A DNA stretch of 64,000 nucleotides from Hansfordia pulvinata (Eukaryota; Ascomycota; Sordariomycetes; Xylariales), in NCBI GenBank assembly GCA_006538405.1, contig BJKQ01000004.1, positions 2,914,001-2,978,000 of the forward strand, read 5' to 3'. Below, piece by piece: positions 35,829 to 47,681 of this stretch. Position numbers and translations under genes: made by a program. The notes beneath the pieces are model-generated. The model saw nothing but the letters and a program-made list of their open reading frames with translations. It did not search any database and had not been told where the DNA came from. The first letter of the stretch is position 1, and each line of letters begins with the position of its first letter.

Positions 35829-37531
35829 TCAGCCAACGTAGCTCAGGTCGACCGTCCCGAACCCGCCGCCGTGGTCCGCGGCGCCGTCGAGCCCGGGAGC
35901 CTGCTCGTCGGGGTCCGAGTCGGAGAGGGCGGCCCGGCTGTCGGGGCGGTAGTGCGAGACGTACCCGAGGTCGTCGAGGACGGCGGTCCTGGCCTCGCGG
36001 CGCTGGCGGCTGCCCTGCTCGCGGGGGCCCAGCAGGGCCCAGCGCTCGCGCTGCCTCCTGAGGGCGCGGCGGTGCTCGTCGCCGACGGGCGACACGGACA
36101 TGACGTCGCGGACGATTCCGCGGACGTCGGCCGCGGGGCCGCAGAGCGCGTGGTCGGGCCAGCGGGCCTCGCAACCCCGGACGCCGGCCGCCAGCCCTTG
36201 CATCGTGCGCAGCGCCTCCGCGACGCTCCCGCCAGCGGTCCGCGCCGGGTCGGCCAGCCACGCCCTCGACTCGAGCTGGCCCAGGCGCAGCAGCTCCATG
36301 TACCAGCCGCCGAGGACCGCGCGGTGGCACAGCGCGCGCGACGCCGGCGACCTGCACTGCGCGCTGCGGCACAGCCAGCGGCCCCCCCGCGGCGGCGGCG
36401 GCGGCTTCCGCCGGGCTCCCCCTCCAGGCGGTCCAGGAGGTCCGCCCAGCCCCGGTTGACGATCTTGAGCATCCACCCGCGCGCCCACGCGAGCTCCTGC
36501 GGCAGGGCCAGCTCGGGGCTCAGGTGCGCCTCGGCGGCCGCCGCAGAGGAGGTGGAGGAGGAGGAGTCGGCAGCGGTGGGCCACTGCGCGGCGGCGGCCG
36601 CGGGGTTGCTGGGGTCGTCGTTGAACCGGTCCTTGCCGCCGCCGCCGTCGTCGTCGCTGTCCTTCCTGGTGGCTCCCTTGTCCTTGTCCTCGTCCCCGTC
36701 CTCGTCGGGCGGCGGCGGCTCCAGCTCGACGGCCATCCGCGTCAGCGACTCCTCGACGATGCGCGTCTGCCCCAGGTTCCACGCTACGTACAGCAGCCGC
36801 TTGTCGGCGGTGTACAGCGTCTTCTTCTTCTCTCCCTCCTCCTCTTCCTCCTCCTCCTCCCGGGTAGAGGCCCCGGGTAGCGGCCGTATCCGTCCCCGCC
36901 TCCCCTCCCCCTCCGCCTGCCGCACCCATCCCCCAGCGGGCCCCGGAGATCTTCCTCCTCCTCCCCTCCCCACCCCTCCTCCCCGCCCTCCGCCGCCGTC
37001 GCCGTCGCCGTGGCCACCTCGCACTCGGCCGCGAGCGCGTCGCGGAAGTGGCGCCCGAACTGGCGCAGAAGGTGGTAGACGTTGTAGTAGTGAACGCCGA
37101 GGCAGAGGCGGTACAGCAACCCGGGGTCGGGGCGGCGGGGAACGCGGTCGCGGTAGCCGTGCATGGCGGCGAAGAGGACGCGGAGGGAGGGGGCGTCGTC
37201 CTCGGGCAGGGCGAGGACCCAGGGGCCCGAGTCCGGGCGGCGCTCCTGAAGGGCCCGAAGAGCATCCGGTCGAAGACGGAGGAGTGGCGCGCCAGGCAGG
37301 CCGCCGAGACGCGGAACTCGGCCGACCAGATGCTGCCGCCGCCGCTGCCGCTGGGGTGGTGGTGGTGCTGCTGCTGCCCCAGTCCATGTCGGGCTTCCGA
37401 GGCCCCACGAAGACGACCAGGTCGAAGTGCCGGTCGAACTCCTCGAAAATCGAGCCCTCGTGCGCCGGGGGCGGGTTGGGGTTCGGCAGCCTCTTGCTGG
37501 TTGTGGGCGTCAGCGGTTTTTGGGACGGCAT
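35829..37531 (-). CDS. BTB/POZ domain protein, broken by about four apparent single-base losses
   Basis: ATG at 37529-37531, TGA at 35829-35831. No single frame makes sense, but joined pieces do. Frame 1 gives FDLVVFVGPRKPDMDWG; frame 2 gives SIWSAEFRVSAACLARHSSV; frame 3 gives WVLALPEDDAPSLRVLFAAMHGY and YRLCLGVHYYNVYHLLRQFG; frame 1 again gives KKKTLYTADKRLLYVAWNLG; frame 2 again gives the C-terminus with ALCHRAVLGGWYMELLRL and ends GFGTVDLSYVG. This is a BTB/POZ-type order (D.V..VG, F.v....L...S..F). Switches fall near 37377-37380 (CCCC), 37249-37255, 36845-37000 and 36382-36388 (C7). Each needs exactly one added base. Length about 567 aa, with a Gly/Glu-rich linker. The specific role is unknown. 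A very GC-rich local pseudogene is the alternative to sequence error. Confidence 0.7.
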
Positions 37532-37718
37532 CCATCAAGAAGAGGGGAAGGGGGATCTCACGTCTGCCGCTCTCCGAGTGTGACTTCGTACTCCCCCCTG
37601 GAGAGCACGGCGTTGCTTGGCAGCCATCTACGGCAGTCAGTTCACACACGTGCAGCGTTCGACCATGTTTTACCTGGGTGGCGGGAGGTCGCACTGAGAA
37701 CCTGAGCGGGGGGATACG

Positions 37719-37934
37719 TTACAGGAGGAGGTCCTTCTTTTCCATCGTGTCTGGGTCCGCGGACTCTGGGCTTATGGGGTCCCACCCCTCCGGGGCTTCT
37801 TGTGTCGACGGTCCTGCCTCCGGGATCTGTGGTTGGGATGATCCCGCCCCGGGAACCTCTGGTGGTGGCGGTCCCGTCGCCTGGCCCTCTGCTTGGGATG
37901 ACTCTGCCGCTGGGAAGTCTGTGTCTGTAGACAT
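37719..37934 (-). CDS. Short low-complexity ORF, 71 aa, hypothetical
   Basis: ATG at 37932-37934, about 190 bases upstream of the BTB gene start and on the same strand. The peptide is Pro/Gly/Ser/Glu-rich with an internal imperfect repeat (SSQAEGQATGPPPPEVPGAG / SSQPQIPEAGPS). Acidic, no leader, no known domain. It may be a chance ORF or a small disordered protein. Confidence 0.25.
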   Translation of the reverse strand: MSTDTDFPAAESSQAEGQATGPPPPEVPGAGSSQPQIPEAGPSTQEAPEGWDPISPESADPDTMEKKDLLL

Positions 37935-40197
37935 GATGGCGCCACGAAACCGACGACCGGCACAATCGGGGGGGAAATGGAGGGCTGGCTGGACAGAGCA
38001 GTCTACGCGTTGGCCCTGGTGTATGGCGGGTTGGGCATATGGGAAGTCGTACGGGCACGCACGCAAGGAGGGTTCACGGGCTGCAGAACAGTGTCGAATG
38101 CCAGGATCGTATCAAAGCGTTGTGTTATGGGCAAGTGCCTTAGGTACCTAGGCAAGTTGAGAAGACGGCGGGCTGGCAGCCGGGCGTGCTATTTATCGGC
38201 GCTGGAGGAGCGCCGGGGTGGCAGACGGCCGAACCAGCGGCAAACCACCCTCCAGGCCATCCTCTCGGCTCAGCTGCTGCCTCTTGTGTGTCCCGTCAAC
38301 TTACCTAACCCAGGCATCTTGTGATAATAATAATATGATATTACCTCAGAAAGACGGTGGCTTCGCGTCGCACAGAGAAACAAACAAACCAGCCCTCTTT
38401 TCCCCCTCTCCCCCTGGCTCCCCCTTGTCCCTTGGCCGTCCCGTCCAAGCGTGATCCGACCCGTCCCACACTCGGCCTGTGTATGTGTGTGTGTGCGCCC
38501 CGAGCCTCTCGCGCGTGTCAGATCGTGCGTGACACCCACCCCTCCCTTCCCTTCGTGTCTGCAGTGCTACCTGGGAGTCACATCCGAAGCCACGAGAAAC
38601 GTGCCGGCCGCTCGCTGGGCCCCTTCCCCCTCTCCCTTTTCCCACCAATCTCATTGGCTGCGTGGGCGATGCCGGGGTTCCGCGTCGACGTTTGCGCTTT
38701 CGGCCATCCGCGCTTCTCCCTGGATTGCTTTTCTTCCATTGTCGAAGAATGTATAAGCAGGGAGGCGATATCGCTGTTGAATGGAAAGTGGTGTTCCTGC
38801 TGGCTTGGCTTGGCTTGAGAGATGCCGATATCGGTGTCAGAGCGGTGGTTGCGAGACCTGTTCAGCCCGTTATCCTGATTTCCGAGCAGGTAGACGTTTT
38901 GGTGGGAAGAGAGCAGATGGGCCTTTTATTCACAAAGGAGATAGACCGAGTCGTTCGAGGGGTCGGGTTGGCCTGAACTACTAGCACAAGTCGCAAACAC
39001 ACACACAAAGAGAGAGAGAGAGAGTATGTGTGTGTTTGTGTGTGTATGATGGGCTGTCTGATAGGGGCTGACTTGCATGTGAATACCTACCTACATGTGG
39101 TTGTACTGTATTTGGGACCGGGTACCCAATGACGCCTCCATTCCGAGACTCGGAACGCTCGGGTACGCGTCCCTATGTTGCCGTCTATCAGTCACCACAC
39201 CATCCGGATCAAGGGGCTCGCAAGGGGGCGAGAGTTGAGTGGCTGGAGAGGCAGCCAGTCAACGGGTAAAGATGGGAGGGAGGTATCCCGTTCTGCGTCG
39301 GTGCTTGCCTGTGTTACCTTAAGTAAGTCACCCCAGCACGAGTTCACCTCTCCCGGTCGTCTCCAACCTCGTTTTCACTGCAAAGCGGTCCTGCGTGGGC
39401 TGGCCTCCCAACAGGAGCGACAGCTGACTGGGTCGCTGACTGTTCGGGGGACTTGAACAAGTACGTCTTGCCCGGGACGGACTGGCCTTGATCCCGGCCA
39501 GATTTCTCCTCGAGGGTCATTCAAGCTTCAGGGACTGCCCAAAATATCTGCATCCAGGTACGAGTACCTGCTCACGTCGGTACCTAATGCAAGTGTGTAA
39601 GTAACATTAGATACCTAGATAACCTGTAATCCAGGAGTTTAGGAAAACCCAAGTACTGTCGAGGTGACGCTGCGCGTGGCTTCTGGTCTGGCGTTTCGCA
39701 TAGATGGCCACGCACACGCAACGGCTGAGAGACGGGGACCGCTCCCTCGGGCCTGTGAGCCAAGTTCGGCTTGTCTCTTCTCCCTTGACTACCTAACACT
39801 ACTGCCCGTGTTGTTTCAATGTTTGGTAGCTACGGTGTACAAGGACTAGGCGGTCTCTGAGTGTACAGCAAACGAGGCTGGGTGTCGGTGGCGCCACGGA
39901 TGGTAGGGGGAGACCAGTCGCTTTGTTGCACTCGACCCAGACCGCGCTGCCCTCCCGTGGTACGCGTGCTCTAACTTATAGCTCAGTAGTGGCTAACGTG
40001 TGTGCATTATTTACATAGTGTCACCCGGCCATTGCAGCCATCGTGGGGCTATGGGCGGGCGAGTCAGTCAGGCCGGACGCCGCGGTGCTCCGGACTGGCC
40101 GGCCCCCCCCTCATAGCCACCAGGCGCTTGCTAAAAAAGAGGGCTTCGTGATGGTGATTTGATCTGGATTGTGTGCCTCAGCTAACGGCCGAAGGAT

Positions 40198-40242
<45 letters not shown>
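40198..40242. repeat. (GTC)15 microsatellite
   Basis: Uninterrupted trinucleotide repeat. ORFs through it code only homopolymers. Confidence 0.97.
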
Positions 40243-40243
<1 letters not shown>

Positions 40244-41120
40244 GGCCGTGTGCGCAGCTGTCTGCTTGCCGACAGCGACAACGACAGCGACAAGGTCAGG
40301 GTCAGGGTCAGGGACAGGGTCAGGAACCCGGCTATCCATCCATCCATCCGTCGGGAGTGCACATGACATGGCGTTGAAGAAGCCGATCCGGGTGCCGATC
40401 CGGCGGTCCCCTTCCGCCTCCCCGCCTCTTATGCGAGTACGAATATTGCACGCCTCCCTGCGAGTACGAATGTTCTACAAGTACCGACCGCGTGGACATC
40501 TTGTTTGCTCGTTGTGTTTGGAATATTCTCCGGTGCTGTCTGTCTGTTGGCGGTGGGCGGCGCTCGCTCGCTGCAGTGGCGTCGGTCGAGTCCGAGGTCC
40601 GGTCCGGTCCGGGCGACAATTCCGAGTTGTGCACGGGATGCATCCGGTGCAACCCGCCGCCTTTTTCCCTCGAGACCGACCTATGTAAAGCCGGGTATGA
40701 ATGGATTATGAAAAGGCCCCTCCTCCATCCATTACATTGATGTATCCATTGTTGACCGATGGGCCTGCCCGCCTTGCAGCAGGTGTCTTTACGGCCATGT
40801 ATCCAGTGGCAGAGATTGAATTTTCATCGTGGTCGGTGCCGAAAATGCCCCCTTCCCCCCCAAAAGAGCCCCACGCGATCCATCCATTCATCCCATCCCA
40901 TTCATTCCACCCGCCGAAAGCTTCTCGAGAGGGAGGCATTGTCGTCACTTGCGTGGTACACCACAGATATACATATAGAGGGCGAGAGAGAGGGAGAGGT
41001 GTCATAGGCCGAATACTCACAGACCGGCCAGACAAGAGAAAGAAGAAAGACGAAAAAGAGTGAATAAATCCCCCGGCTCCAATCATCAAGCCGCGACTTG
41101 AACAGCCACTCAGCCAGCAG

Positions 41121-41124
41121 CAAG

Positions 41125-41155
<31 letters not shown>
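41121..41155. repeat. (AAGC)n microsatellite
   Basis: About eight copies of AAGC, probably in the upstream region of the gene at 41865. Confidence 0.9.
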
Positions 41156-41156
<1 letters not shown>

Positions 41157-41522
41157 CGTCACCTCGCATCTCGCACTTCGCATCTCGCATCCCGGCCCCC
41201 TCGACGCCGCCCGCCTGCATACGAGATTTCGATATAAGCGGTCCCCAGGGCCGCCGCCGCCGCCTCTTCCGCCCACACCACACCTTCACTCAGCCCGCCT
41301 CGCCTCGCCTCTGCCCTACCTGCCTGCCTGCTTGCCTGCCTCTCTGCCTGCCAGCCGACTCTCAACTTGTTCATGCCGGACAGAGACCTACCTCACTGCC
41401 CGGCCCAGGCACGGCTGCTCACCTTAGGTAAGGTAGCTAGCTGGCAGAGAGCATTATAAGGAGCACAGCAACCCGGAGGAGATGCACTCGAAGCTCCCTT
41501 CCCCCGGGCCCTACTTCGACCT

Positions 41523-41562
41523 CTACCTACCTTACCTACCTACCTACCTACCTACCTACCTG
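41523..41562. repeat. (CTAC)n microsatellite
   Basis: About ten copies of CTAC with one interruption (CCTTAC). Confidence 0.9.
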
Positions 41563-41864
41563 AGTACAATAGCTAGGTAAATCACGCCTCGTCGGCCCAG
41601 CCAGCCAGCCAGCCAGCCGACCTTCAACCCTCCCTCACCCTCACCCGCTCACCCACCGCCACAGCTTCTTCTTTCTCCCTTCCCACCCGTGCTTCCTTGT
41701 AAGTGAGTCCCGCATTCGCCCATGCCCTCGACGCCTTCAAAAGACACTTACACATCCCCAGCCCTCGACTCGACACACATCAAGAAGAAGAAACCCTCGC
41801 TGTCACTGCGTACTCACTCCCACACACACACGCACACCCACTGAGGCAGCCGACCGGCGACATC

Positions 41865-44100
41865 ATGGCCGGCAGGAAGACCGGCCGGCGACCGCGGTCG
41901 GACAGCCCCGCCGCGTCCCAGGGAAACCCCAAGAGACGGCGCACCGCAGCAGCAGCAGCAGCAGCAGCAGCCTCGAGAGCCCAGGCAGCGCCAGAGACCG
42001 CGGCCGGCCACGACGACGCCGCCTTCGAGAGCCCCATGGACCTCGACGACACACTGCCCGCCGCCACCACCGCCGCCGCTAAGGCCTTGACCCCGGAGAC
42101 CCCCGGCCACGCGCCATCACCCCGCACAGCCCAGATTATGAGTCAGATGCCGGAGGTCCGCCACGCCACCCCGCCCACCGCCGCCGCAGCATCGACGACC
42201 CCTCACCAGGAACCCACGCCCGCGCCGTCCATGGAGCCCGAGAGGCCGGGCCCGGCGGCGGGGCGACAAGCCACCACCGCCGCCGCCGCCGTCGCCAGGG
42301 CGCCCTCGGTCATCCCCACCATCTTCCAGCAGCCCGAGTTCCTGTCGGGGCTCCAGGGCCCCGAGAGCCTGGCCGCCAGGCTCCTGAGCCGCCAGCCCAA
42401 GCCCCTCGAGGCCGAGTACAAGAGGCTCGACCGCGACTTCAAGGCGCGCTACGGCCTCGAGCCCAGCCTCATGTGCCGCGGGTCCAGCGTCCGCCCCAGC
42501 CCCTTCCTCTGCATGATCGAGGCCCAGCAGGACCACCTCCGGAGGCTCGAGCTTCGCGTCAACGAGCGACGACCTTACGTGTAAGTGCCCAGCAGGAGAA
42601 CCCAAGTAGAAAGCAACGCGAGAGACCGAGAAACAAAAAAAGAAAAGAGAGAAAAAGAGGGAGAAAAGAGGGGAAGAAAAAAAAAACTAACATTGCTCCC
42701 ATCCAGCCAAGCCACGACCATGGCGCTCGCCAGCGTCACCGGCATGAGCGGGCTGCTCCAGGTCTCCGACTCGACCACGCCCGAGGAGAGGCAGCGCTAC
42801 CTCGAGCTCAGCAAGGAGCCGGAGCTACCCACCTTCTACCCGCCGCTCATGGACGAGAACGGCGGCGACCTGCGCCGCACCCTGCGCTACTGGGCCAAGA
42901 GGTACGGGGCCTCGGTTCTCAAGGTCAGGCGGGCCGTCTTCTCCGATGCCAGGTCCGCCGCCGCCAGCAACAGCAACGAGGCGGGCGCCGGCGAGTGCAT
43001 CCAGGCGCTCTTCGAGGAGGACGGGCCGCTGTTCGTGACCAAACTCGGCATGTAAGTTTTTTTTTTTTTTGGCAAACCCCCCGGTGCGATCGATCCGGCG
43101 TTGTTGTGGCTTCCCCCCACCGACGACGCATGTGCAGAGCTGACACCGGACCCTTTTTTTTTGGCAGACCCGACAACAACGGCGACGTCCAGCCCTGGAT
43201 CTGCCTGGACCTGCACCAGCCCCTGCTCGGCGGCCAGACCGCGCTCCCCGCGGACATGGAGGGCCAGCCGATGGCCTGGACCGTCATGGCGATGCCGGCC
43301 GAGGGCCTCGAGCAGTCGGAGCTGCGGCAGGTGCTGATTCGGAGCCGGAGAGCCGTCGAGGGCGACGCCCAGGACCGCGGGGGGCAGGAAAGGCTGTCGC
43401 GCCCCGAGGAGGTGGAGGAGGACTGCGAGGCGGGCGTGGCGCTCGACTTTGTCGCCTGCCGGGGCGGCCTGCCGGCCGTGCAGTTCTCGTCCAAGAACAT
43501 CGTGCCCCGCGAGACCGACCCGACCACCGGCGAGTTCCTGCACCTGCCAGACCTCCCGCCCTACCCCATCGGCGGCGGCGCCAACGGCACTACCAGCGCG
43601 TCGGCGGCGGCGGCGGCGCCGGGGACGGCTCGCCGTGGAACCTGCGCGCGAAGCAGGCCCGGTGGCGCCAGCTGCTGGCGAGCCGGATGCGCGAGGAGCG
43701 CGAGCACTGGGACCGCATCCGGCAGCTGATGGGCAAAGGCCGGCTGGCGCTGCGGGTCCTGGCGTCCGAGGGCGCGTGGCACGAGTACCGCGAGGCGCGC
43801 GCCGAGCAGCAGAGGCACATGGAGCTCATCCGGGGCGTCCTCGACCCCTGGCAGGTCAGGGTCCTCCAGATGGGCATCCGGGAGGCCCCTCGGCCGGCGG
43901 CGCCGGCGGCCGCCTCCCCCTTCTTCACCACCCCAGCCGCGACGGCGTCGACGCCCGAGTCCCCCCCTGCGTTCCCGGGACGGGCTGCCGAGCCGACCTC
44001 GCCCACGGCCGCTAAGCTCGCCCGGAAGCAGAGGCCCGCCGTGCAGCAAGGAGTTGTACGCCGGCGCTCTGGGCTGCGCAACGAGACACGGCTCGCCTGA
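41865..44100 (+). CDS. Unidentified protein with Ala/Pro-rich N-terminus, apparent frameshift in exon 3
   Basis: Exons are 41865-42580, 42707-43051 and 43168-44100. Both introns have GTAAGT donors and ACTAAC or CTGAC branch sites, and phases match (PYV|QATTMALAS; KLGI|PDNNGDV). The N-terminus has basic patches (GRKTGRRPRSDSP, PKRRRT), a possible nuclear signal or AT-hook-like motif, then long Ala/Pro/Thr stretches. The conserved-looking core starts at about LEAEYKRLDRDFKARYGLEP and includes DLRRTLRYWAKRYGASVLKV and GDVQPWICLDLHQPLLGGQ. Frame is lost between YPIGGGANG and YQRVGGGGGAGDGSPWNLRAKQ (about 43570-43600); one added base restores it, and the tail then reads a charged helix (REEREHWDRIRQLMGKGR) to the TGA at 44098. 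I do not recognise the family. Corrected length is about 665 aa. Confidence 0.7.
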
Positions 44101-45092
44101 GCGGGCGGCGGGGGGTTTCCAGGGGATATTGCTCGAGAGTCTGCCCGGTAGGCGGATCCCTGGGAAAGGCGACCGAACAGGTCGAGCAAAAAGAGAAAGG
44201 ATCACGAGAAACAACTTACGATGATACGACACATGGATTAGGATGGCATGGATGCTTCAATTGTACGTCAAGAGCTTTTTGAGGATGATGTGTGGGAGAT
44301 TCAAGGGCCGGATGCGCCTACACGGATAGACGGAATGTTCGGGATGCATGGGTAATGAGGGCAGCAAAAGCATACACAAGGGAGCTTCTCGGGCGCAACA
44401 TGATCGGAAAAGACTGTAGGGCATGCACAGATTGATAGATTCAATAGAGCGGGCGTTCTTTTGTGGCAAGGTCATGGCTCAATTTCGAAAGGTCACAATG
44501 GTGAGCTTCACCCTTGAGGATTGGATGTCGTCAAAACGGTACCGGGGTACTTGCACGCTTGTTGCCGCCGTCGGAAGCTTCCACGAGCCTCCGCTGCAGG
44601 TACGTACCTGTAGCACCACCGCAACACCCGTGGGCAACCTTGCGTCGTACGGAGGCGGGCCAGGGCGGTGAGGCGGGGTACGTACATGGCAAAATAAATT
44701 CTCGCCCGTTTTGGTGAGCGAATGTGGGGTGAGGCGAGGAAGGTCCCCTCGTTGGAGGGGAGGAAGGTGGGAGGGAGCTCCCAAAAAGCCAGAGCCTGCA
44801 GGGCCCGCCCGCTAAGAACAAGAGGCAGGTGTGCAGCTTATTGATAACGCAGCCCAGGCCAGGGCAGGCGCGGGCGACGACACCAACGCCAGACACCACT
44901 AAACCAGCACACGGCTGCTGTCCATCCCGCCTTTCCCCCAGCCCAGCCTTCAGTCCCAGCTCAACGCCAGAGCATCCTCCAGACCAACAGCTCGTCGGGC
45001 GCATACCTCACCATCGCCCTTCCCACCTCGCCCTGCTTCTCTGCTCGACCCCTCCCGCAGTCCCCTTGCCGCGCCCGCCGCAGCCCTTCAAG
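44101..45092. other. Intergenic upstream of cct3
   Basis: Contains the 3' region of the previous gene and the cct3 promoter. No gene recognised. Confidence 0.6.
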
Positions 45093-47096
45093 ATGCAGGC
45101 CCCCGTTCTGGTGATGAGTGAGTTGCCCCGCCATGCCACCCTCGCCAACTACCTGCACCACGCGCGACCCAAACCCGCATACCATATACACCCACACACA
45201 CGCGCGAGGCCGTCGATACGCAGCGTGGTGCCCAGTACACAAGGGAAATTATAAATATCATGGATCCCCTCGACCATCTACAACCCCGCAAACCCAATAT
45301 GTCCAGCAGCCGCTAACCACCCCCTTTCCATAGACACCAACAGCGGTGAGAGGCAGTTTGGTCGCAAGGCCCAGCTGTCCAACATCGCCGCTGCCAAGAC
45401 GTATGCTTCCTCTTCTTCTTTCCCTTCACCCGCCTCGGCGCTCGTATGGGAGCGCCCTCGCTGACTCTCACCCTCCCCCCTCAGCGTCTCCGACATCATC
45501 CGATCATGCCTCGGCCCCAAGGCCATGCTCAAGATGCTGCTCGACCCCATGGGCGGCATCGTCCTCACCAACGACGGCCACGCCATCCTGCGTGAGATCG
45601 AGGTCTCTCACCCCGCCGCCAAGAGCATGATCGAACTCAGCCGCACCCAGGACGAGGAAGTCGGCGATGGAACCACCTCCGTCATCATTCTCGGCGGCGA
45701 GATCCTCGCCCAGGCCCTCCCCCAGCTCGAGCGCAACATCCACCCTGTTGTCATCATCTCCGCCTTCAAGCGCGCCCTCCGAGACGCCCTCGAGATTGTC
45801 GAGGACATTTCCCTCCCCATCGACATTGACGACGACAAGGCCATGAACAGCCTCATCTCCTCCTCGATCGGCACAAAGTTTGTCTCGCGCTGGTCCAACC
45901 AGATGTGCTCCCTCGCCCTTAGCGCCGTCCGCACCGTCACCTGGGAAGCCAACAACGGCAAGCGTGAGGTCGACATCAAGCGCTACGCGCGTGTTGAGAA
46001 GGTCCCCGGCGGTGAAATCGAGGACAGCTGCGTTCTCGACGGCGTCATGCTCAACAAGGACATCACCCACCCCAAGATGCGCAGGAAGATTGAGAACCCC
46101 AGGATCGTTCTGCTCGACTGCACCCTCGAGTACAAGAAGGGAGAATCCCAGACCAACATTGAGATCTCCAAGGAGGACGACTGGAACCGCATCCTGCAAA
46201 TCGAGGAGGAGCAGGTCAAGGCCATGTGCGACGCCATTCTGGCCGTCAAGCCCGACCTCGTCATCACTGAGAAGGGTGTCTCGGACCTTGCTCAGCACTT
46301 CTTCATGAAGGCCAACATCACCGCCCTGCGCCGTGTCCGCAAGACGGACAATAACCGCATAGCCCGTGCCACCGGTGCCACCATTGTGAACCGTGTTGAG
46401 GACCTGCAGGAATCGGATGTCGGCACCAAGTGTGGCCTGTTTGAGATTGAGAAGATTGGCGACGAGTACTTCACCTTCCTCACCAAATGCCGGACGCCCA
46501 AGGCCTGCACTGTCCTGCTCCGCGGCCCCTCCAAGGACGTGCTCAACGAGATTGAGCGCAACCTGCAAGACGCCATGGGCGTGGCCTGCAACGTTCTCTT
46601 CCACCCCAGACTTTCGCCAGGTGGTGGTGCGACCGAGATGGCCGTGTCGGTGCGGTTACGCGAGAAGGCCCAGAGCGTCGAGGGTGTTGAGCAATGGCCT
46701 TACAAGGCCGTGGCCGATGCGCTCGAGGTCATCCCGCGTACCTTGGTGCAGAACGCCGGTGGCAGCCCTGTCCGTGTCCTAACAGACTTGCGCGCTAAAC
46801 AGGCCGAGGGCAAGAGCTCCTGGGGCATCAACGGCGACACGGGCACACTGGTGGACATGCAGGAGTACGGTGTCTGGGAGCCCCAAGCCATCAAGGTGCA
46901 AAGCATTAAGACCGCCATTGAGGTAAGAACCCCCAGACTCAACACCACAATCAAATCCGTTGTGGGTGTATCATACATGGAGGGTTTATGCTGACTGATC
47001 TGTTTCTAGGCTGCCTGTCTCCTGCTGAGAGTAGACGACATTTGCAGCGCCAAGAAGGCGCAAATGCCCGGTGGTGGCGGCGGTGGTGACGAATAA
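45093..47096 (+). CDS. cct3: T-complex protein 1 subunit gamma (CCT3)
   Basis: Exons are 45093-45117, 45334-45400, 45485-46922 and 47010-47096. Introns have GTGAGT, GTATGC and GTAAGA donors, CTAAC/CTGAC branch sites, and in-phase joins (VM|NTNSGERQFG, AAAKT|VSDIIR, KTAIE|AACLLL). 538 aa, the normal length for this subunit. The group II chaperonin signatures are present: LGPKAMLKMLLDPMGG near the N-terminus, the ATPase loop GDGTTSV (about residue 90), and PGGGATE (about 408). The gamma-type N-terminus MQAPVLVMNTNSGERQ and the Gly-rich tail GGGGGGDE identify the subunit. It forms part of the cytosolic TRiC ring that folds actin and tubulin. It is convergent with the DUF1168 gene. Confidence 0.97.
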
Positions 47097-47681
47097 GCTG
47101 GTGACGAGGACAGGATGAAGCGGCAGCAAGGATAAAAGCAAAAGGGATGAAAGTGGCTGTCATGATGTCAGCCAGATGACGAGATGCAGTCTTGGAAAGG
47201 ATCAGCAGAGTTTCGATGATCGCACCCGAGACTGCAGAACCGCGTCCTGCGGGCGATACAATACCATGATGTATGTATTGGCGACAGCCCGGTCCGACGG
47301 GAGGTTCTCTTCAAGGGAGCGATAGAGGCAATTTAGACAATGGCCTTGCTGGCCTGTCCACAAGAGATACCCACGGCGTCCTCAAGAGATCTGGACAGAG
47401 CACATGGTGACTGAACTATCTGGGCTGGCTGGTCCGCGGTGAGACCTAGGTGTTGGAGAGCGCACGAACACTTTCACGGGGGCATGACAGTGCACGAACA
47501 CTTTTCACGGGGGCGTTACATTCTGCACGAAAGCCGCAATTTACAGATTTTCCACGTTGTTTTTTTGTCTGCGTAAGGGGTATCTTGGGGCTACTGGCAG
47601 CACAGCAGTATTTCTTTCAACTCCATCTCCTCGAATAAAAAGGCGTAAGCAAGCATGGGAGGACCGGGCGCCTCGCAGCCC
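47097..47681. other. Convergent intergenic region after cct3
   Basis: 3'UTRs of cct3 and the DUF1168 gene, plus a short tandem duplication at 47462-47514. Nothing else seen. Confidence 0.6.
47462..47514. repeat. Short direct repeat, two and a half copies
   Basis: GCACGAACACTTTCACGGGG occurs at 47462 and, with one extra T, at 47492. A third partial copy (GCACGAAAG) follows near 47524. Spacing is about 30 bases. Confidence 0.85.

Larger units (their letters stand above)
37935..41864. other. Intergenic, microsatellite-rich (3.9 kb)
   Basis: No domain-bearing ORF. Holds CA/GA/GT runs at about 38998-39045, the (GTC)15 at 40198-40242, GGTCAG repeats at about 40293-40325, AAGC repeats at about 41121-41155, CTAC repeats at about 41523-41562 and CAGC repeats at about 41597-41618. 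The last 300 bases are pyrimidine-rich and probably include the 5'UTR of the gene at 41865. Confidence 0.6.

Noticed and set aside
35843..37531. A continuous 562-codon minus-strand ORF as the true BTB gene product
   Set aside because: Beyond the first 50 residues it is Arg/Ser/Pro shadow sequence for long stretches, while BTB-like sequence continues in the other two frames.
41121..41618. CRISPR-like or satellite array from the AAGC, CTAC and CAGC repeats
   Set aside because: These are separate simple tetranucleotide microsatellites without spacers.
45504..46604. 366-codon minus-strand ORF opposite cct3
   Set aside because: It is an antisense shadow of the strongly conserved CCT3 exon 3.
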